Assembly (NCBI GenBank): GCA_910586025.1
Contig: CAJUIO010000023.1
Span: forward strand, 1 to 39,660
Length of the DNA stretch: 39,660 nt
Source of the DNA: an uncultured Lachnospiraceae bacterium
Lineage (GTDB): Bacteria; Bacillota; Clostridia; Lachnospirales; Lachnospiraceae
Reading direction: 5' to 3'
The notes under the pieces are model-generated. The model ran no database searches. It was given only the letters and a program-made list of their open reading frames with translations, and was not told the origin of the DNA. This document shows, piece by piece, positions 7,860-15,984 of the stretch; positions within the stretch are counted from its first letter, which is position 1, and every line of letters starts with the position of its first letter. Made by a program: the position numbers and the translations under genes.

Positions 7860-8852
7860 GTGAGAATTGCATTTTACAGTACAAAACCCTACGACAAGGT
7901 TTGGTTTGAACCGCTGGGCAGAGAATACGGCTTTGATATCCATTTTATTGAAGCCGCCTGCAATGAGGAGACGGTCTTTATGGCAAAGGGCTATGATGCG
8001 ATCTGCATTTTTGTCAATGACCATGTGAGTGCGCAGATGATCGACCAGCTCTACGAGATGAAGGTCAAGGCTATTCTGCTGCGCAGCGCCGGCTTTAATC
8101 ATGTGGATGTGAAGGCGGCGGAGGACAAGATGGTAGTGCTGAGGGTGCCCGGGTATTCACCCGATGCGGTGGCGGAGTTTGCCATGGCGCTTCTTCTTAC
8201 GGTGAACCGCCTCACTCACAAGGCTTACAACAGAACCAGGGAATTTAACATGAGCCTTAACGGCCTTATGGGAATGGATCTGTTTGAGAAGACGGCGGGC
8301 GTTATCGGAACGGGAAAGATCGGCCAGTCCATGATCCGAATCCTGAACGGCTTTCAGATGAGGGTGCTGTGCTACGATCCCTATCCGGTAAAGGGGCTTG
8401 AGGCGGAATATGTGCCGCTGGAGGATATTTTCAAATATTCGGACGTGATTTCCCTGCACTGCCCGCTGACTACGGAGACGCGGCATCTCATCAACAGGGA
8501 TACGATCGCGGCCATGAAAAAGGGAGTCTATCTTGTAAATACCTCGAGAGGCGCGCTGATTGACACGGATGCCCTGATCGACGGAGCCCTGGAAGGAAAG
8601 TTCGGGGGCGTGGGACTGGATGTCTATGAGGAGGAAGAGGGAGTCTTTTACGAGGACCGCTCCGGAGACATCATAGCGGACGACAATCTCGCAAGGCTTA
8701 TGACTCTGCCCAACGTGCTTGTGACCTCCCACATGGGATTTTTTACAAGAGAGGCCATGCAGGCCATCGCAAAAACCACCCTGGAAAATGCCTACGCCCT
8801 GGAGAACGGCCTGCCGATGGTAAACCAGGTGGGCAGGGAAATGGCGTTGTAA
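7860..8852 (+). CDS. D-2-hydroxyacid dehydrogenase (D-lactate dehydrogenase type)
   Basis: A 330-residue NAD-dependent enzyme that would reduce a 2-keto acid such as pyruvate to the D-hydroxy acid. It has an N-terminal catalytic half, a Rossmann domain with GTGKIG at 150-155, and the catalytic trio R230 (TSRGALID), E258 (DVYEEEEG) and H291 (TSHMGF). The arrangement matches fermentative D-lactate dehydrogenases (LdhA/VanH-like), which help regenerate NAD+ in anaerobes. The start is GTG at 7860 with AGAGAGG upstream. An extended -10 (TGC then GATAAT, 7819-7824) lies before it. Exact substrate not proven. Confidence 0.9.
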   Translation: MRIAFYSTKPYDKVWFEPLGREYGFDIHFIEAACNEETVFMAKGYDAICIFVNDHVSAQMIDQLYEMKVKAILLRSAGFNHVDVKAAEDKMVVLRVPGYSPDAVAEFAMALLLTVNRLTHKAYNRTREFNMSLNGLMGMDLFEKTAGVIGTGKIGQSMIRILNGFQMRVLCYDPYPVKGLEAEYVPLEDIFKYSDVISLHCPLTTETRHLINRDTIAAMKKGVYLVNTSRGALIDTDALIDGALEGKFGGVGLDVYEEEEGVFYEDRSGDIIADDNLARLMTLPNVLVTSHMGFFTREAMQAIAKTTLENAYALENGLPMVNQVGREMAL

Positions 8853-8875
8853 TATGGGCGGATGTCTGGTATAAT
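8847..8875 (+). promoter_or_regulatory. Promoter for the GNAT/YesL pair
   Basis: TTGTAA (8847-8852), 17-bp spacer, extended -10 with perfect TATAAT (8870-8875). The -35 overlaps the end of the dehydrogenase gene. Confidence 0.7.
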
Positions 8876-8907
8876 AGTAAAGTTGATGATGCATAAAGGA
8901 TAAACCG

Positions 8908-9393
8908 ATGAGCGGAGAATTACCATATGAGATACGATTCATAAACCGTGACGAATGGGAGGAGGCCATGGGGCTTGCCTGGAAGACCTTTCTGGAATTT
9001 GAGGGTGATGATTACCCGCCGGAGGGTGTCAGGAGCTTCGAGGACTTTATAACGGATTCCGGGCTGAAAAGGATGTTTCTGACTGGGGTTTACCAGATTA
9101 TGGCCGCCTTCTGTGACGGAAGGATGGTGGGCATGATCAGTCTCAGAAATCAGTTTCATATTTCGCTGCTTTTTGTGGATGAGCGTTATCACAGGAGAGG
9201 GATCGGGAGAGCCTTGATCAGGTCGCTTGCCTCCTATGTAATGGAACAAAACGGTCAAAAAAGGCTTACGGTGAATGCGTCTCCTTACGGAGCCGGCTTC
9301 TATCATCGTCTTGGCTTCCGGGATCTGGGACCCAGGAAGGAACAGGACGGAATCATTTTTACCCCCATGGTGCTTAACCTGGGCGGGAAATAA
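8908..9393 (+). CDS. GNAT-family N-acetyltransferase
   Basis: 161 residues, a single GNAT domain. Acetyl-CoA-binding motif A is HISLLFVDERYHRRGIGRALIRSL (R/Q-x-x-G-x-G/A pattern as RRGIGRA). The C-terminus has AGFYHRLGFRDLGPRKEQDGIIFTPMV, typical of small acetyltransferases with a GFYxxxGF strand. The start ATG at 8908 follows AAAGGAT. Transcribed from its own promoter; the YesL-family gene follows 26 bp later. Acceptor unknown. Confidence 0.85.
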   Translation: MSGELPYEIRFINRDEWEEAMGLAWKTFLEFEGDDYPPEGVRSFEDFITDSGLKRMFLTGVYQIMAAFCDGRMVGMISLRNQFHISLLFVDERYHRRGIGRALIRSLASYVMEQNGQKRLTVNASPYGAGFYHRLGFRDLGPRKEQDGIIFTPMVLNLGGK

Positions 9394-9419
9394 CAAGCGA
9401 AATAAAGGAGAGTACACAA

Positions 9420-10175
9420 ATGGGAAGATTTTTTGACCTGGACAGTCCGCTGATGAGCACACTGAGTAAGCTGGCAGACCTGATTATACTGAATATTCTG
9501 GTGGTAATCTGCAGTCTGCCGCTCTTTACCATCGGAGCGTCGCTTACGGCAATGCACTATGTGGTGCTGAAGATGGTGAGGAATGAGGAAGGCTATATTA
9601 TCAAATCGTTTTTCAAGTCCTTTAAGCAGAATTTTAAACAGGCCACGATTATCTGGCTGATTCTGCTGGTGGTGATCGGCGTGCTGATCGGGGATTTTCT
9701 GATCCTGCGCTTTTCCGCCGTGGCGCTGCCTCAGTGGCTTCACGTGGTGATTCTGGCGATTGCGGTGATCCTGCTGTTTGCCACCGTTCATCTGTTCCCT
9801 GTTCTGTCCCGTTTTGAAAACACGGTGCTGAATACATACAGAAATTCATTCTTTATGGGAATTCTCGCACTTCCGAGAACGGTGCTCATGATGATCTGCT
9901 GGATTATCCCTCCTGTGGTTGCCGTCTTTGCCCCCCAGATTATGCCCATAGTCTTTGTACTGGGAATCTCGGGCCCCGCATATTTTAACGCCATGCTCTA
10001 CAACAAAACCTTCAAGCGCTTTGAGCCCGAGACCGAGGTGGTGTCGGACGAGGAATGGTCCATGGCACCCGTAGAAGGGGAAGAGGGATATGTGGAGGAA
10101 AGCGGTGAGCAGACGGAGCCGGAGGCTGAAATTCCGGAAAAAGAGGGAGAAAATGGCTCTGAATCACAGGATTGA
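9420..10175 (+). CDS. YesL-family (DUF624) membrane protein
   Basis: 251 residues. The start MGRFFDLDSPLMSTLSKLADL and the following hydrophobic run are characteristic of YesL/DUF624 proteins. About five transmembrane helices lie between residues 20 and 195. The C-terminal tail (about 205-251) is long, acidic and probably cytosolic. YesL-type proteins often accompany CUT1 carbohydrate transporters and polysaccharide-use genes, but their biochemical role is unknown. The neighbouring ugpC fits that association. RBS AAAGGAGAG precedes the ATG at 9420. Confidence 0.88.
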   Translation: MGRFFDLDSPLMSTLSKLADLIILNILVVICSLPLFTIGASLTAMHYVVLKMVRNEEGYIIKSFFKSFKQNFKQATIIWLILLVVIGVLIGDFLILRFSAVALPQWLHVVILAIAVILLFATVHLFPVLSRFENTVLNTYRNSFFMGILALPRTVLMMICWIIPPVVAVFAPQIMPIVFVLGISGPAYFNAMLYNKTFKRFEPETEVVSDEEWSMAPVEGEEGYVEESGEQTEPEAEIPEKEGENGSESQD

Positions 10176-10176
10176 G

Positions 10177-10197
10177 ACACATTTTTGTACAAAGTGT
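10177..10197. promoter_or_regulatory. TGTACA-centred dyad upstream of ugpC
   Basis: ACAC and GTGT outer arms surround a perfect 10-bp palindrome TTTGTACAAA (10184-10193), right after the YesL stop. It resembles the dyads at 36064 and 37374. A possible regulator site; no protein is assigned. Confidence 0.3.
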
Positions 10198-10250
10198 ATA
10201 GGAAAAAACAAAAGAATTGGTTAATTTGTTGGCGCATAAACAAATGAAAA

Positions 10251-10277
10251 AACATTGTAAGCATTTTTGACAATGTT
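10251..10277 (+). promoter_or_regulatory. -35 element inside an inverted repeat before ugpC
   Basis: AACATTGT (10251-10258) and ACAATGTT (10270-10277) form 8-bp perfect arms. A perfect TTGACA (10267-10272) overlaps the right arm. No convincing -10 sits 16-18 bp further on, so the promoter call is tentative; the overlap would suit repressor control. The rest of 10176-10382 shows only AT-rich sequence and a possible TATACT at 10328. Confidence 0.35.
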
Positions 10278-10382
10278 GCGTAAAAACTTTGTGAAATAAT
10301 GGTATAGCCAATCCGGGCAAAGTCCGGTATACTGATTTCAGACTTGATCGTGAATCAAAAATTTAAGGAGGCAAATTTAAAA

Positions 10383-11492
10383 ATGGCAAGTTTATCATTA
10401 AAGAACGTCTGCAAGGTGTATCCTAACGGATTCGAAGCAGTAAAGGATTTCAATCTTGAAATCGCTGACCAGGAATTTATTATTTTTGTAGGTCCTTCAG
10501 GTTGTGGTAAATCTACTACCCTTCGTATGATTGCCGGTTTGGAAGATATTTCATCCGGTGAGTTAAAGATTGGCGACAGAGTTGTAAATGATGTAGAACC
10601 TAAGGACAGGGACATTGCGATGGTATTCCAGAACTACGCTCTGTATCCCCACATGTCAGTTTATGATAACATGGCTTTCGGACTTAAGCTGAGAAAGGTT
10701 CCGAAGGACGAAATCGACAAGATGGTTAAGGAAGCAGCTAAGATCCTCGACCTCACTCCTCTTCTTGACCGTAAGCCCAAGGCTCTTTCCGGTGGTCAGA
10801 GACAGCGTGTTGCTATGGGTCGTGCTATCGTTCGTAGCCCTAAGGTATTCCTTATGGACGAGCCTCTCTCAAACCTGGATGCTAAGCTCCGTGTACAGAT
10901 GCGTGTTGAGATTTCCAAGCTCCATCAGAGACTGGGCACCACCATCATCTACGTTACACATGACCAGACAGAGGCTATGACACTTGGTGACAGAATCGTT
11001 GTTATGAAGGACGGTGTTGTTCAGCAGGTAGATACTCCTCAGAATCTGTATGAGAAGCCCAGAAATCTGTTCGTTGCAGGATTCATGGGATCACCTCAGA
11101 TGAACTTCCTTGATGCGGTTGTTGAGGTGAAGGGTGATGTTGCATCCCTGAAGATCGCAGGAAACAGCATTCCTCTTCCGGCTGACAAGTCCAAGAAGCT
11201 GATCAGCGGCGGCTATGCAGGAAAGACCGTTACCTTCGGTATCCGTCCTGAGGATATTTATGATTCCGAGGCACATATTCAGAACGCTAAGTGCATCTTT
11301 GAATCCAACGTTAAGGTTTACGAGCTCCTTGGTGCAGAAGTTTACTTATACTTTGATCTGGCTGAGTTCCCTATCACTGCAAGAGTTGATCCCAGAACAA
11401 CAGCAAGACCGGGCGATAACATTAAGTTCACATTCGATGTTGAGAAGATTCATGTATTCGACAAAGAAACAGAGCAGGTTATTACAAACTAG
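10383..11492 (+). CDS. ugpC: UgpC/MsmK-type ATP-binding protein for carbohydrate ABC importers
   Basis: A 369-residue ABC ATPase of the CUT1 (MalK/MsmK) class. Walker A is GPSGCGKST (37-45), the signature is LSGGQRQR and Walker B is VFLMDEPLSNLDAKLR with VTHDQTEAM. A C-terminal TOBE/OB regulatory domain (about 240-369) contains GIRPEDIY. Such ATPases power sugar importers and are often shared by several permease pairs encoded elsewhere. No permease or binding protein is adjacent, so this looks like a shared ATPase. The ATG at 10383 follows AAGGAGG; the upstream in-frame extension lacks an RBS. Codons are enriched in T-ending forms (GGT, GCT, CGT) relative to neighbours, suggesting high expression. 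A terminator follows. Confidence 0.95.
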   Translation: MASLSLKNVCKVYPNGFEAVKDFNLEIADQEFIIFVGPSGCGKSTTLRMIAGLEDISSGELKIGDRVVNDVEPKDRDIAMVFQNYALYPHMSVYDNMAFGLKLRKVPKDEIDKMVKEAAKILDLTPLLDRKPKALSGGQRQRVAMGRAIVRSPKVFLMDEPLSNLDAKLRVQMRVEISKLHQRLGTTIIYVTHDQTEAMTLGDRIVVMKDGVVQQVDTPQNLYEKPRNLFVAGFMGSPQMNFLDAVVEVKGDVASLKIAGNSIPLPADKSKKLISGGYAGKTVTFGIRPEDIYDSEAHIQNAKCIFESNVKVYELLGAEVYLYFDLAEFPITARVDPRTTARPGDNIKFTFDVEKIHVFDKETEQVITN

Positions 11493-11505
11493 GAATAATC
11501 AATAT

Positions 11506-11533
11506 GAGGGATGCGGATTGCATCCCTCTTTTT
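11506..11533 (+). terminator. Intrinsic terminator after ugpC
   Basis: A 9-bp perfect stem, GAGGGATGC (11506-11514) with GCATCCCTC (11520-11528), a 5-nt loop, then five T's. Confidence 0.92.
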
Positions 11534-11548
11534 AATAACGGATAAAAG

Positions 11549-11557
11549 TGGTATAAT
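11549..11557 (+). promoter_or_regulatory. Extended -10 promoter of the CdaR/PucR-type regulator
   Basis: TGG followed by a perfect TATAAT (11552-11557), 33 bp before the ATG at 11590 and just after the ugpC terminator. The -35 is weak. Confidence 0.6.
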
Positions 11558-11589
11558 CATAGTAAAAATATTTGAAAGGATGTGAACGG

Positions 11590-12678
11590 ATGATATCAAC
11601 ACAGGTGATAGCAACAAGCATTGAAGAATTGCGTGCCATAACCAGGGTCGATTTGTGTGTGTACGATTCGGATGGCACGGTGGTGGCTTCTACCTTTGAC
11701 GGAAATGATATTCAGACAACATTGATTAGAAATTTTGTGGATTCTCCTGCGGACAGCCAGGTCATCGGGATTGATCATCTTCTCAAAATTTTGGATGAGG
11801 GTGAATTGGTGTATGTTCTGGTCGCAAGGGGGAGCAGCGATGATACCTATCTGATCGGAAAGATCGCGGTCAGCCAGATTCAGCAGCTGATGATAGCCTA
11901 CAAGGAGCGCTTTGACAGAAATAATTTCTTCCAGAACCTGATCTTGGACAACCTGCTTCTGATTGATATTTACAACCGTGCGAAGAAGCTCCATATCGAG
12001 GTGATGGTTCCCAGAGTGGTTCTGATCATTGAGACGGATCCCGATAAGGACAATGCGGCGGCTGAGTATCTGGGAGGCCTCTTTTCGCCTCAGTCGGGAG
12101 ATTTTATTACGGCGGTGGATGAAAGCAATGTGATTCTCATTAAGTCACTGGCTCCCGGGGACGGCTATGAAGAGGTGGAGAAGACGGCCGAGATGATCGT
12201 GGACCTGATGAACACGGAAGCGATGATGAATGTGCGCGTGGCCTACGGCACCATTGTGCAGGAGCTCAAGGATGTGTCGAAATCTTACAAGGAAGCTAAT
12301 ATGGCCCTTGATGTGGGTAAAATTTTCTACGTTGAGAAAAAGGTGAATGCTTACGGCAGACTTGGAATTGGCCGTCTGATTTACCAGCTTCCCGTGAACC
12401 TGTGCAGGATTTTTATTGAAGAGATATTTGGCGTGGACGGAATCGTGGATTTCGAGGAGGAGACTCTGACCACGGTGAACAAATTCTTTGAGAATAATCT
12501 CAATGTCTCAGAGACCTCGCGTCAGCTTTTCGTACACAGGAATACACTCGTATACAGGATCGAGAAGCTGGAAAAAAGCACGGGTCTGGATGTCAGAACC
12601 TTTGACGACGCTCTGACCTTTAAGATTGCCATGATGGTGGTCAATTATATGAAATACCTGGATTCCCTGAATTATTAG
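11590..12678 (+). CDS. CdaR/PucR-family transcriptional regulator
   Basis: 362 residues. The N-terminal part (about 1-110) looks like a ligand-sensing domain (RVDLCVYDSDGTVVAS). The middle (about 130-260) resembles the GGDEF-like region of CdaR/PucR regulators. The C-terminal helix-turn-helix (about 290-345) has VNKFFENNLNVSETSRQLFVHRNTLVYRIEKLE, the PucR-type HTH signature. These are activators of sugar, sugar-acid or purine genes that respond to small molecules. The start is the ATG at 11590 with AAAGGATGTGA upstream. Its position right after ugpC suggests control of carbohydrate uptake; the ligand is unknown. Confidence 0.88.
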   Translation: MISTQVIATSIEELRAITRVDLCVYDSDGTVVASTFDGNDIQTTLIRNFVDSPADSQVIGIDHLLKILDEGELVYVLVARGSSDDTYLIGKIAVSQIQQLMIAYKERFDRNNFFQNLILDNLLLIDIYNRAKKLHIEVMVPRVVLIIETDPDKDNAAAEYLGGLFSPQSGDFITAVDESNVILIKSLAPGDGYEEVEKTAEMIVDLMNTEAMMNVRVAYGTIVQELKDVSKSYKEANMALDVGKIFYVEKKVNAYGRLGIGRLIYQLPVNLCRIFIEEIFGVDGIVDFEEETLTTVNKFFENNLNVSETSRQLFVHRNTLVYRIEKLEKSTGLDVRTFDDALTFKIAMMVVNYMKYLDSLNY

Positions 12679-12716
12679 GATTTGCCCGGGGCAGTACTGA
12701 ACAGCCTTACTCCCGA

Positions 12717-12740
12717 ATATGCTTATAGAAATAAGCGTAT
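12717..12740 (+). other. Hairpin just before the DUF6128-like gene
   Basis: ATATGCTTAT (12717-12726) pairs with ATAAGCGTAT (12731-12740) through one G-U pair, with an AGAA loop. There is no T run, so it is not a standard terminator. It lies directly upstream of the GGAGG at 12741-12745 and could influence translation. Confidence 0.5.
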
Positions 12741-12754
12741 GGAGGAATGTAAGG

Positions 12755-13726
12755 TTGTTTTTTTGTGCGAAGAAAATAGTGTATCTGCATTTATATGAGA
12801 GAGGTGAAAGGAGAGGATCGGCGGGGTTTGCCGGTATTTACGGGGAAAAGCAGGAGGTGAGGATCTCGATTCAGATTAAAAATGCGGTTCCGGAGAAGAA
12901 CGGAGAGGTTCCGGTTTTCCTCCTTACAAAGGGACAGGAGATTTCCATGGGAAATATGAAGCTTACGGCGGGCTGCGGCAGCTGCGAGAGAAGGTTTGCC
13001 CTCAGGGGGGACAAAATGCTCATCGGATCCCATTGTGTCGGGGCGGAGGAAGTGGCGGGGATTCGCGCGGTGCCGGACGGGGAATGGGTGATAGAGGGAA
13101 GGTGGATGCAGAATTCGCAGGAGGCTGTGCCTGCAGTAAGATCGAAGGCGGACGGAAGTGAAAATAAGACAAAAGCTGCGGCCACGGCAAAAGCGGCAAC
13201 TGCGGTAAAAGCTGCGGCCGCAGCTAAAAATGCGGATGAGGCAAAAGAGCCTCGCAGGGAACCGTTTAAGAGAGAAATCCTTGCGGCGCAGGAGAGCGGG
13301 AGAATGCGGGAACAGGAGGGCATTGCGGGAGAGTCTGAGCAGATTTGTGCGCCATACCTTGCGGGATGCTTCGGGGATAAATGGGAAATGCTGCAAAGTC
13401 AGTATAAGAGGATGCATCCCTTTGGGGATGACAGGGAGTTTGTCTCCATAGAGCTGAAGGATTTCGTGGTGCTTGGCCAGCGCTGTCAGAAGCTGATCAA
13501 CAACAGCTTCCTGCTCCACGGTTTCTATAATTACAGACATTTGATCCTGGGAAAGGACTGCAGAATCGGGGGATGCGGTGACATGTGCTTCTATCTTGGC
13601 GTACCCGGCGTGTTTTTTGAGAGAGAGAAGATGGTTGCCGTCATGTTCGGATTTGAGGGCTTTGAGTGTGCCGGGCCTGTTGAGATCGGCAAATTCGGTT
13701 ATTACCTCAGGAGTGTGGAATTATAA
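12755..13726 (+). CDS. DUF6128-like protein with alanine-rich linker
   Basis: About 323 residues. Two conserved-looking parts are separated by a low-complexity linker. The N-terminal part (to about residue 120) has YLHLYERGERRGSAGFAG and CGSCERRFALRGDKMLIG. The linker (about 130-175) is rich in A and K. The C-terminal domain has MHPFGDDREFVSIELKDF, NNSFLLHGFYNYRHLILG and a G/C-rich RIGGCGDMCFYLGVPG segment. This layout is typical of Lachnospiraceae proteins called DUF6128; function unknown. TTG at 12755 is preferred because GGAGG lies 9 nt upstream; the in-frame ATG at 12719 lies inside the hairpin and lacks an RBS. The start is uncertain. Confidence 0.7.
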   Translation: MFFCAKKIVYLHLYERGERRGSAGFAGIYGEKQEVRISIQIKNAVPEKNGEVPVFLLTKGQEISMGNMKLTAGCGSCERRFALRGDKMLIGSHCVGAEEVAGIRAVPDGEWVIEGRWMQNSQEAVPAVRSKADGSENKTKAAATAKAATAVKAAAAAKNADEAKEPRREPFKREILAAQESGRMREQEGIAGESEQICAPYLAGCFGDKWEMLQSQYKRMHPFGDDREFVSIELKDFVVLGQRCQKLINNSFLLHGFYNYRHLILGKDCRIGGCGDMCFYLGVPGVFFEREKMVAVMFGFEGFECAGPVEIGKFGYYLRSVEL

Positions 13727-13761
13727 TGACATTTTCCCTGGAGTGATATAAAATGATTAAA

Positions 13762-13981
13762 ATAAAACCATGCCTTTTACTCCGAAGGAAACTGCCGTGC
13801 GTTACCTGCGCAGTTAACTGGGGACAGGCACCCTTGCGGCACATAGAAAATTCCGCTTAGTGCTGCTTTGTTCCCAACCTGACACGGTTCGCAGACATCT
13901 ATTGCGCAAGACCCATCCGTCAACGCCACTTGCACAGGGCAGCCACAGCAGCTTCCTTTGAAATAAATATGCATGGTTTGG
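13762..13981 (-). ncRNA. ffs: Signal recognition particle RNA, large Gram-positive type
   Basis: Read on the minus strand, the sequence contains the SRP landmarks in order. GTTGACGGATGGGTCTTGCG comes first, then the S-domain tip GTCAGGTTGGGAACAAAGCAGC region with a GGAA tetraloop, then GTGCCGCAAGGGTGCCTG. An Alu-type 5' domain precedes these. The terminal arms AAACCATGC and GCATGGTTT (13765-13773 and 13971-13979) pair and close the molecule. About 215-220 nt is somewhat short for a clostridial large SRP RNA. It pairs with Ffh to target membrane and secreted proteins. tadA next door mirrors the tadA/scr neighbourhood of Bacillus, though here the two are divergent. Confidence 0.93.
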
Positions 13982-14006
13982 AGCGCTTGTTACAAGGCTC
14001 CTTAGT

Positions 14007-14035
14007 AGTATATTGTTTTTTTACGAATTTGTCAA
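14007..14035 (-). promoter_or_regulatory. Promoter of the SRP RNA
   Basis: On the minus strand TTGACA (14035-14030), exactly 17 bp, then TATACT (14012-14007). The start point should fall near 14000. The element lies only 12 bp upstream of the tadA start codon. Confidence 0.9.
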
Positions 14036-14047
14036 CCGGAGGAAGCT

Positions 14048-14569
14048 ATGACTGAGCAGGAAAAATACATGAAGGAAGCCATACGGCAGGCGAAAAAGGC
14101 ATACGCCCTGGGCGAGGTGCCCATCGGCTGTGTGATTGTCTATGAGGGAAGGATTATCGGAAGGGGCTATAACCGCAGAAATACGGACAAGAATACGCTG
14201 GCTCACGCGGAGATCACGGCCATCAAAAAAGCCAGCAAAAAGATCGGGGACTGGCGGCTTGAGGGCTGCAGCCTCTATGTGACGCTGGAGCCCTGCCAGA
14301 TGTGTGCGGGAGCCATAGTACAGGCGAGGATCGACGAGGTGGTGATGGGAAGCATGAATCCCAAGGCGGGCTGCGGAGGCTCCATATTAAATATCCTGGA
14401 GATGCCGGAGTTCAATCATCAGGTAAAGGTCACGAGAGGGGTGCTGGTGGAAGAGTGCTCGGCTCTTCTCACGGACTTTTTTAAGGAACTGCGGGTGAGG
14501 GTGAAAAAGGAGAAGGAGGAGAGAAGGAAGATGGCAAAAAGCTACTCATTTCCTCCCACAATGTTCTGA
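14048..14569 (+). CDS. tadA: tRNA(adenine-34) deaminase TadA
   Basis: A 173-residue zinc deaminase that converts wobble A34 of tRNA-Arg(ACG) to inosine. The catalytic HAE (in TLAHAEITAI) and the zinc-binding PCQMC motif (in TLEPCQMCAGAI) are both present. The N-terminal MKEAIRQAKKAYALGEVPIGCVIV is typical of the family. The C-terminus carries a short basic K/E/R tail, about 15 residues longer than usual. GGAGG lies 5 nt upstream of the ATG. It overlaps the convergent MATE gene by 28 bp. Confidence 0.96.
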   Translation: MTEQEKYMKEAIRQAKKAYALGEVPIGCVIVYEGRIIGRGYNRRNTDKNTLAHAEITAIKKASKKIGDWRLEGCSLYVTLEPCQMCAGAIVQARIDEVVMGSMNPKAGCGGSILNILEMPEFNHQVKVTRGVLVEECSALLTDFFKELRVRVKKEKEERRKMAKSYSFPPTMF

Positions 14570-15942
14570 AGCCACACGCCGCTCCGCACCATGAAGAAGC
14601 CGATGATCACCTTGATGAGCTCCGTGAACTGCACAAGGAAGAAAACCATGGCAATGGGCAGAGCGGTATGGCGGGCCAGCAGAGTTGCAAAGGGGATGAC
14701 CAGCACCCAGGTGTAAACACTGTCAAACAGGAAGGTGACGATGGTTTTTCCGCCGGAGCGGAGGGTAAAATAGGTGCAGTGGGAGAATGCGCACAGAGGC
14801 ATGACCAGAGCGGAAATAATGATGAAGACTCTGGCAAGCTCCTTGATGGTCTCCTCGGTATTGTAAATGGAAGGGAAAAGCCGTCCCAGCATGATCATGA
14901 TGACGGAGATGACCGAGCAGCAGGCCACGCTGAAAAAGATCATCTTATTGTCTGCGTCCTTTGCCTCCTCCTTTTTGCCTGCGCCGAGAAGCTGTCCCAC
15001 CACGATGGAGATGCAGCCACCCAGCTGTATGTACACGATATTGAACAGGTTGCTGATGGTGGAGGAGATATTCTGTGCGGCAACCACCTCAAGGCCTCTT
15101 GCGGCATAGCACTGGGAGATCACGGCCATTCCGCTTGCCCAGAGCATTTCATTCAGCATAAGGGGCGTTCCCTTCTTAAAAATATCAATCAGGATGGAGC
15201 GGGGGATCCCAAGGCTCCGGTAGGCTCCCACAATATAGAGATTTTTGTCTGTGTGGGTATGCGTCCAGATGATCACGATCAGGCACTCGATAAAGCGGGC
15301 GATAACCGTGGCAATGGCCGCGCCCTGAACGCCCATGGCGGGAATTCCTCCAATTCCGAAGATCAGAACGTAGTCAAGCACCAGGTTGGTGAGCACGGCT
15401 GCCGCACTGGCGATCATGGGAATCAGGGTCTGACCCGTCTCCCGGATGGTGTTGATATAGGTCTGCCCCAGGGCAAAAGGAACCAGTCCGATCATCATGA
15501 TGGCAAGATATTCCCTTCCATATTTAAGTGCGAGGGAGATATCGCCCACGCTTCCCGTATCGCTCAGATACAGGGAAATCAGCTCCGTATCAAGGAAACC
15601 GAAAAGCAGCAGGGCAAGGGCGGTGATGGCAGCGCAGGTATAGAGCTTGAAACGAAAGGTATAGCGCTGTCCCTTGTAGTCGCCCTTTCCGTAAAACTGG
15701 GTACCAAAAATCCCGGCACCGGACACGCCCCCGAAAATGCAGATATTAAAGACGAACATCAGCTGATTGACAATGGCAACCCCTGACATCTGCTCGGTGC
15801 CCACCTGGCCCACCATGATATTGTCCAGAAAGCTCACGAAGCTGGTAATGGCGTTCTGTATGATCATGGGAACGGCCAGAAGCAGCACGTGGCGGTAGAA
15901 GTCTCTGTCTCCGATAAACTTGCTCTTAAACTTTTTCAACAT
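14542..15942 (-). CDS. MATE-family efflux transporter
   Basis: A 466-residue, 12-helix inner-membrane protein in two homologous halves. The N-terminus matches the DinF/NorM-type MATE family: PMIIQNAITSFVSFLDNIMVGQVGTEQMSGVAIVNQLMFV. A second related segment, LMLNEMLWASGMAVISQCYAARG, starts the C-terminal half. Such proteins export drugs or metabolites in exchange for Na+ or H+; the substrate is unknown. The start ATG at 15942 has AAGGAGAA upstream on the minus strand. It has its own promoter and is divergent from the YtrA-type operon. Confidence 0.95.
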   Translation of the reverse strand: MLKKFKSKFIGDRDFYRHVLLLAVPMIIQNAITSFVSFLDNIMVGQVGTEQMSGVAIVNQLMFVFNICIFGGVSGAGIFGTQFYGKGDYKGQRYTFRFKLYTCAAITALALLLFGFLDTELISLYLSDTGSVGDISLALKYGREYLAIMMIGLVPFALGQTYINTIRETGQTLIPMIASAAAVLTNLVLDYVLIFGIGGIPAMGVQGAAIATVIARFIECLIVIIWTHTHTDKNLYIVGAYRSLGIPRSILIDIFKKGTPLMLNEMLWASGMAVISQCYAARGLEVVAAQNISSTISNLFNIVYIQLGGCISIVVGQLLGAGKKEEAKDADNKMIFFSVACCSVISVIMIMLGRLFPSIYNTEETIKELARVFIIISALVMPLCAFSHCTYFTLRSGGKTIVTFLFDSVYTWVLVIPFATLLARHTALPIAMVFFLVQFTELIKVIIGFFMVRSGVWLQNIVGGNE

Positions 15943-15984
15943 ATGTATTCTCCTTGTTAAGTCCGAAACAGGACAGATATTGCT

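Noticed and set aside
8157..8969. A 270-codon minus-strand frame opposite the dehydrogenase gene
   Set aside because: Antisense to a full-length enzyme with all catalytic residues.
10183..10213. TTGTAC plus downstream AT-rich sequence as a promoter after the YesL gene
   Set aside because: No -10 at an acceptable distance; the element reads better as a dyad.
12791..13540. A 249-codon minus-strand frame opposite the DUF6128-like gene
   Set aside because: Rich in R, H, L and S with no domain features; the plus-strand gene explains the region better.
14668..15786. A 372-codon open frame on the plus strand opposite the MATE gene
   Set aside because: It is the antisense shadow of a well-supported transporter gene, with no RBS and a composition (many H, N, G, D) typical of shadows.
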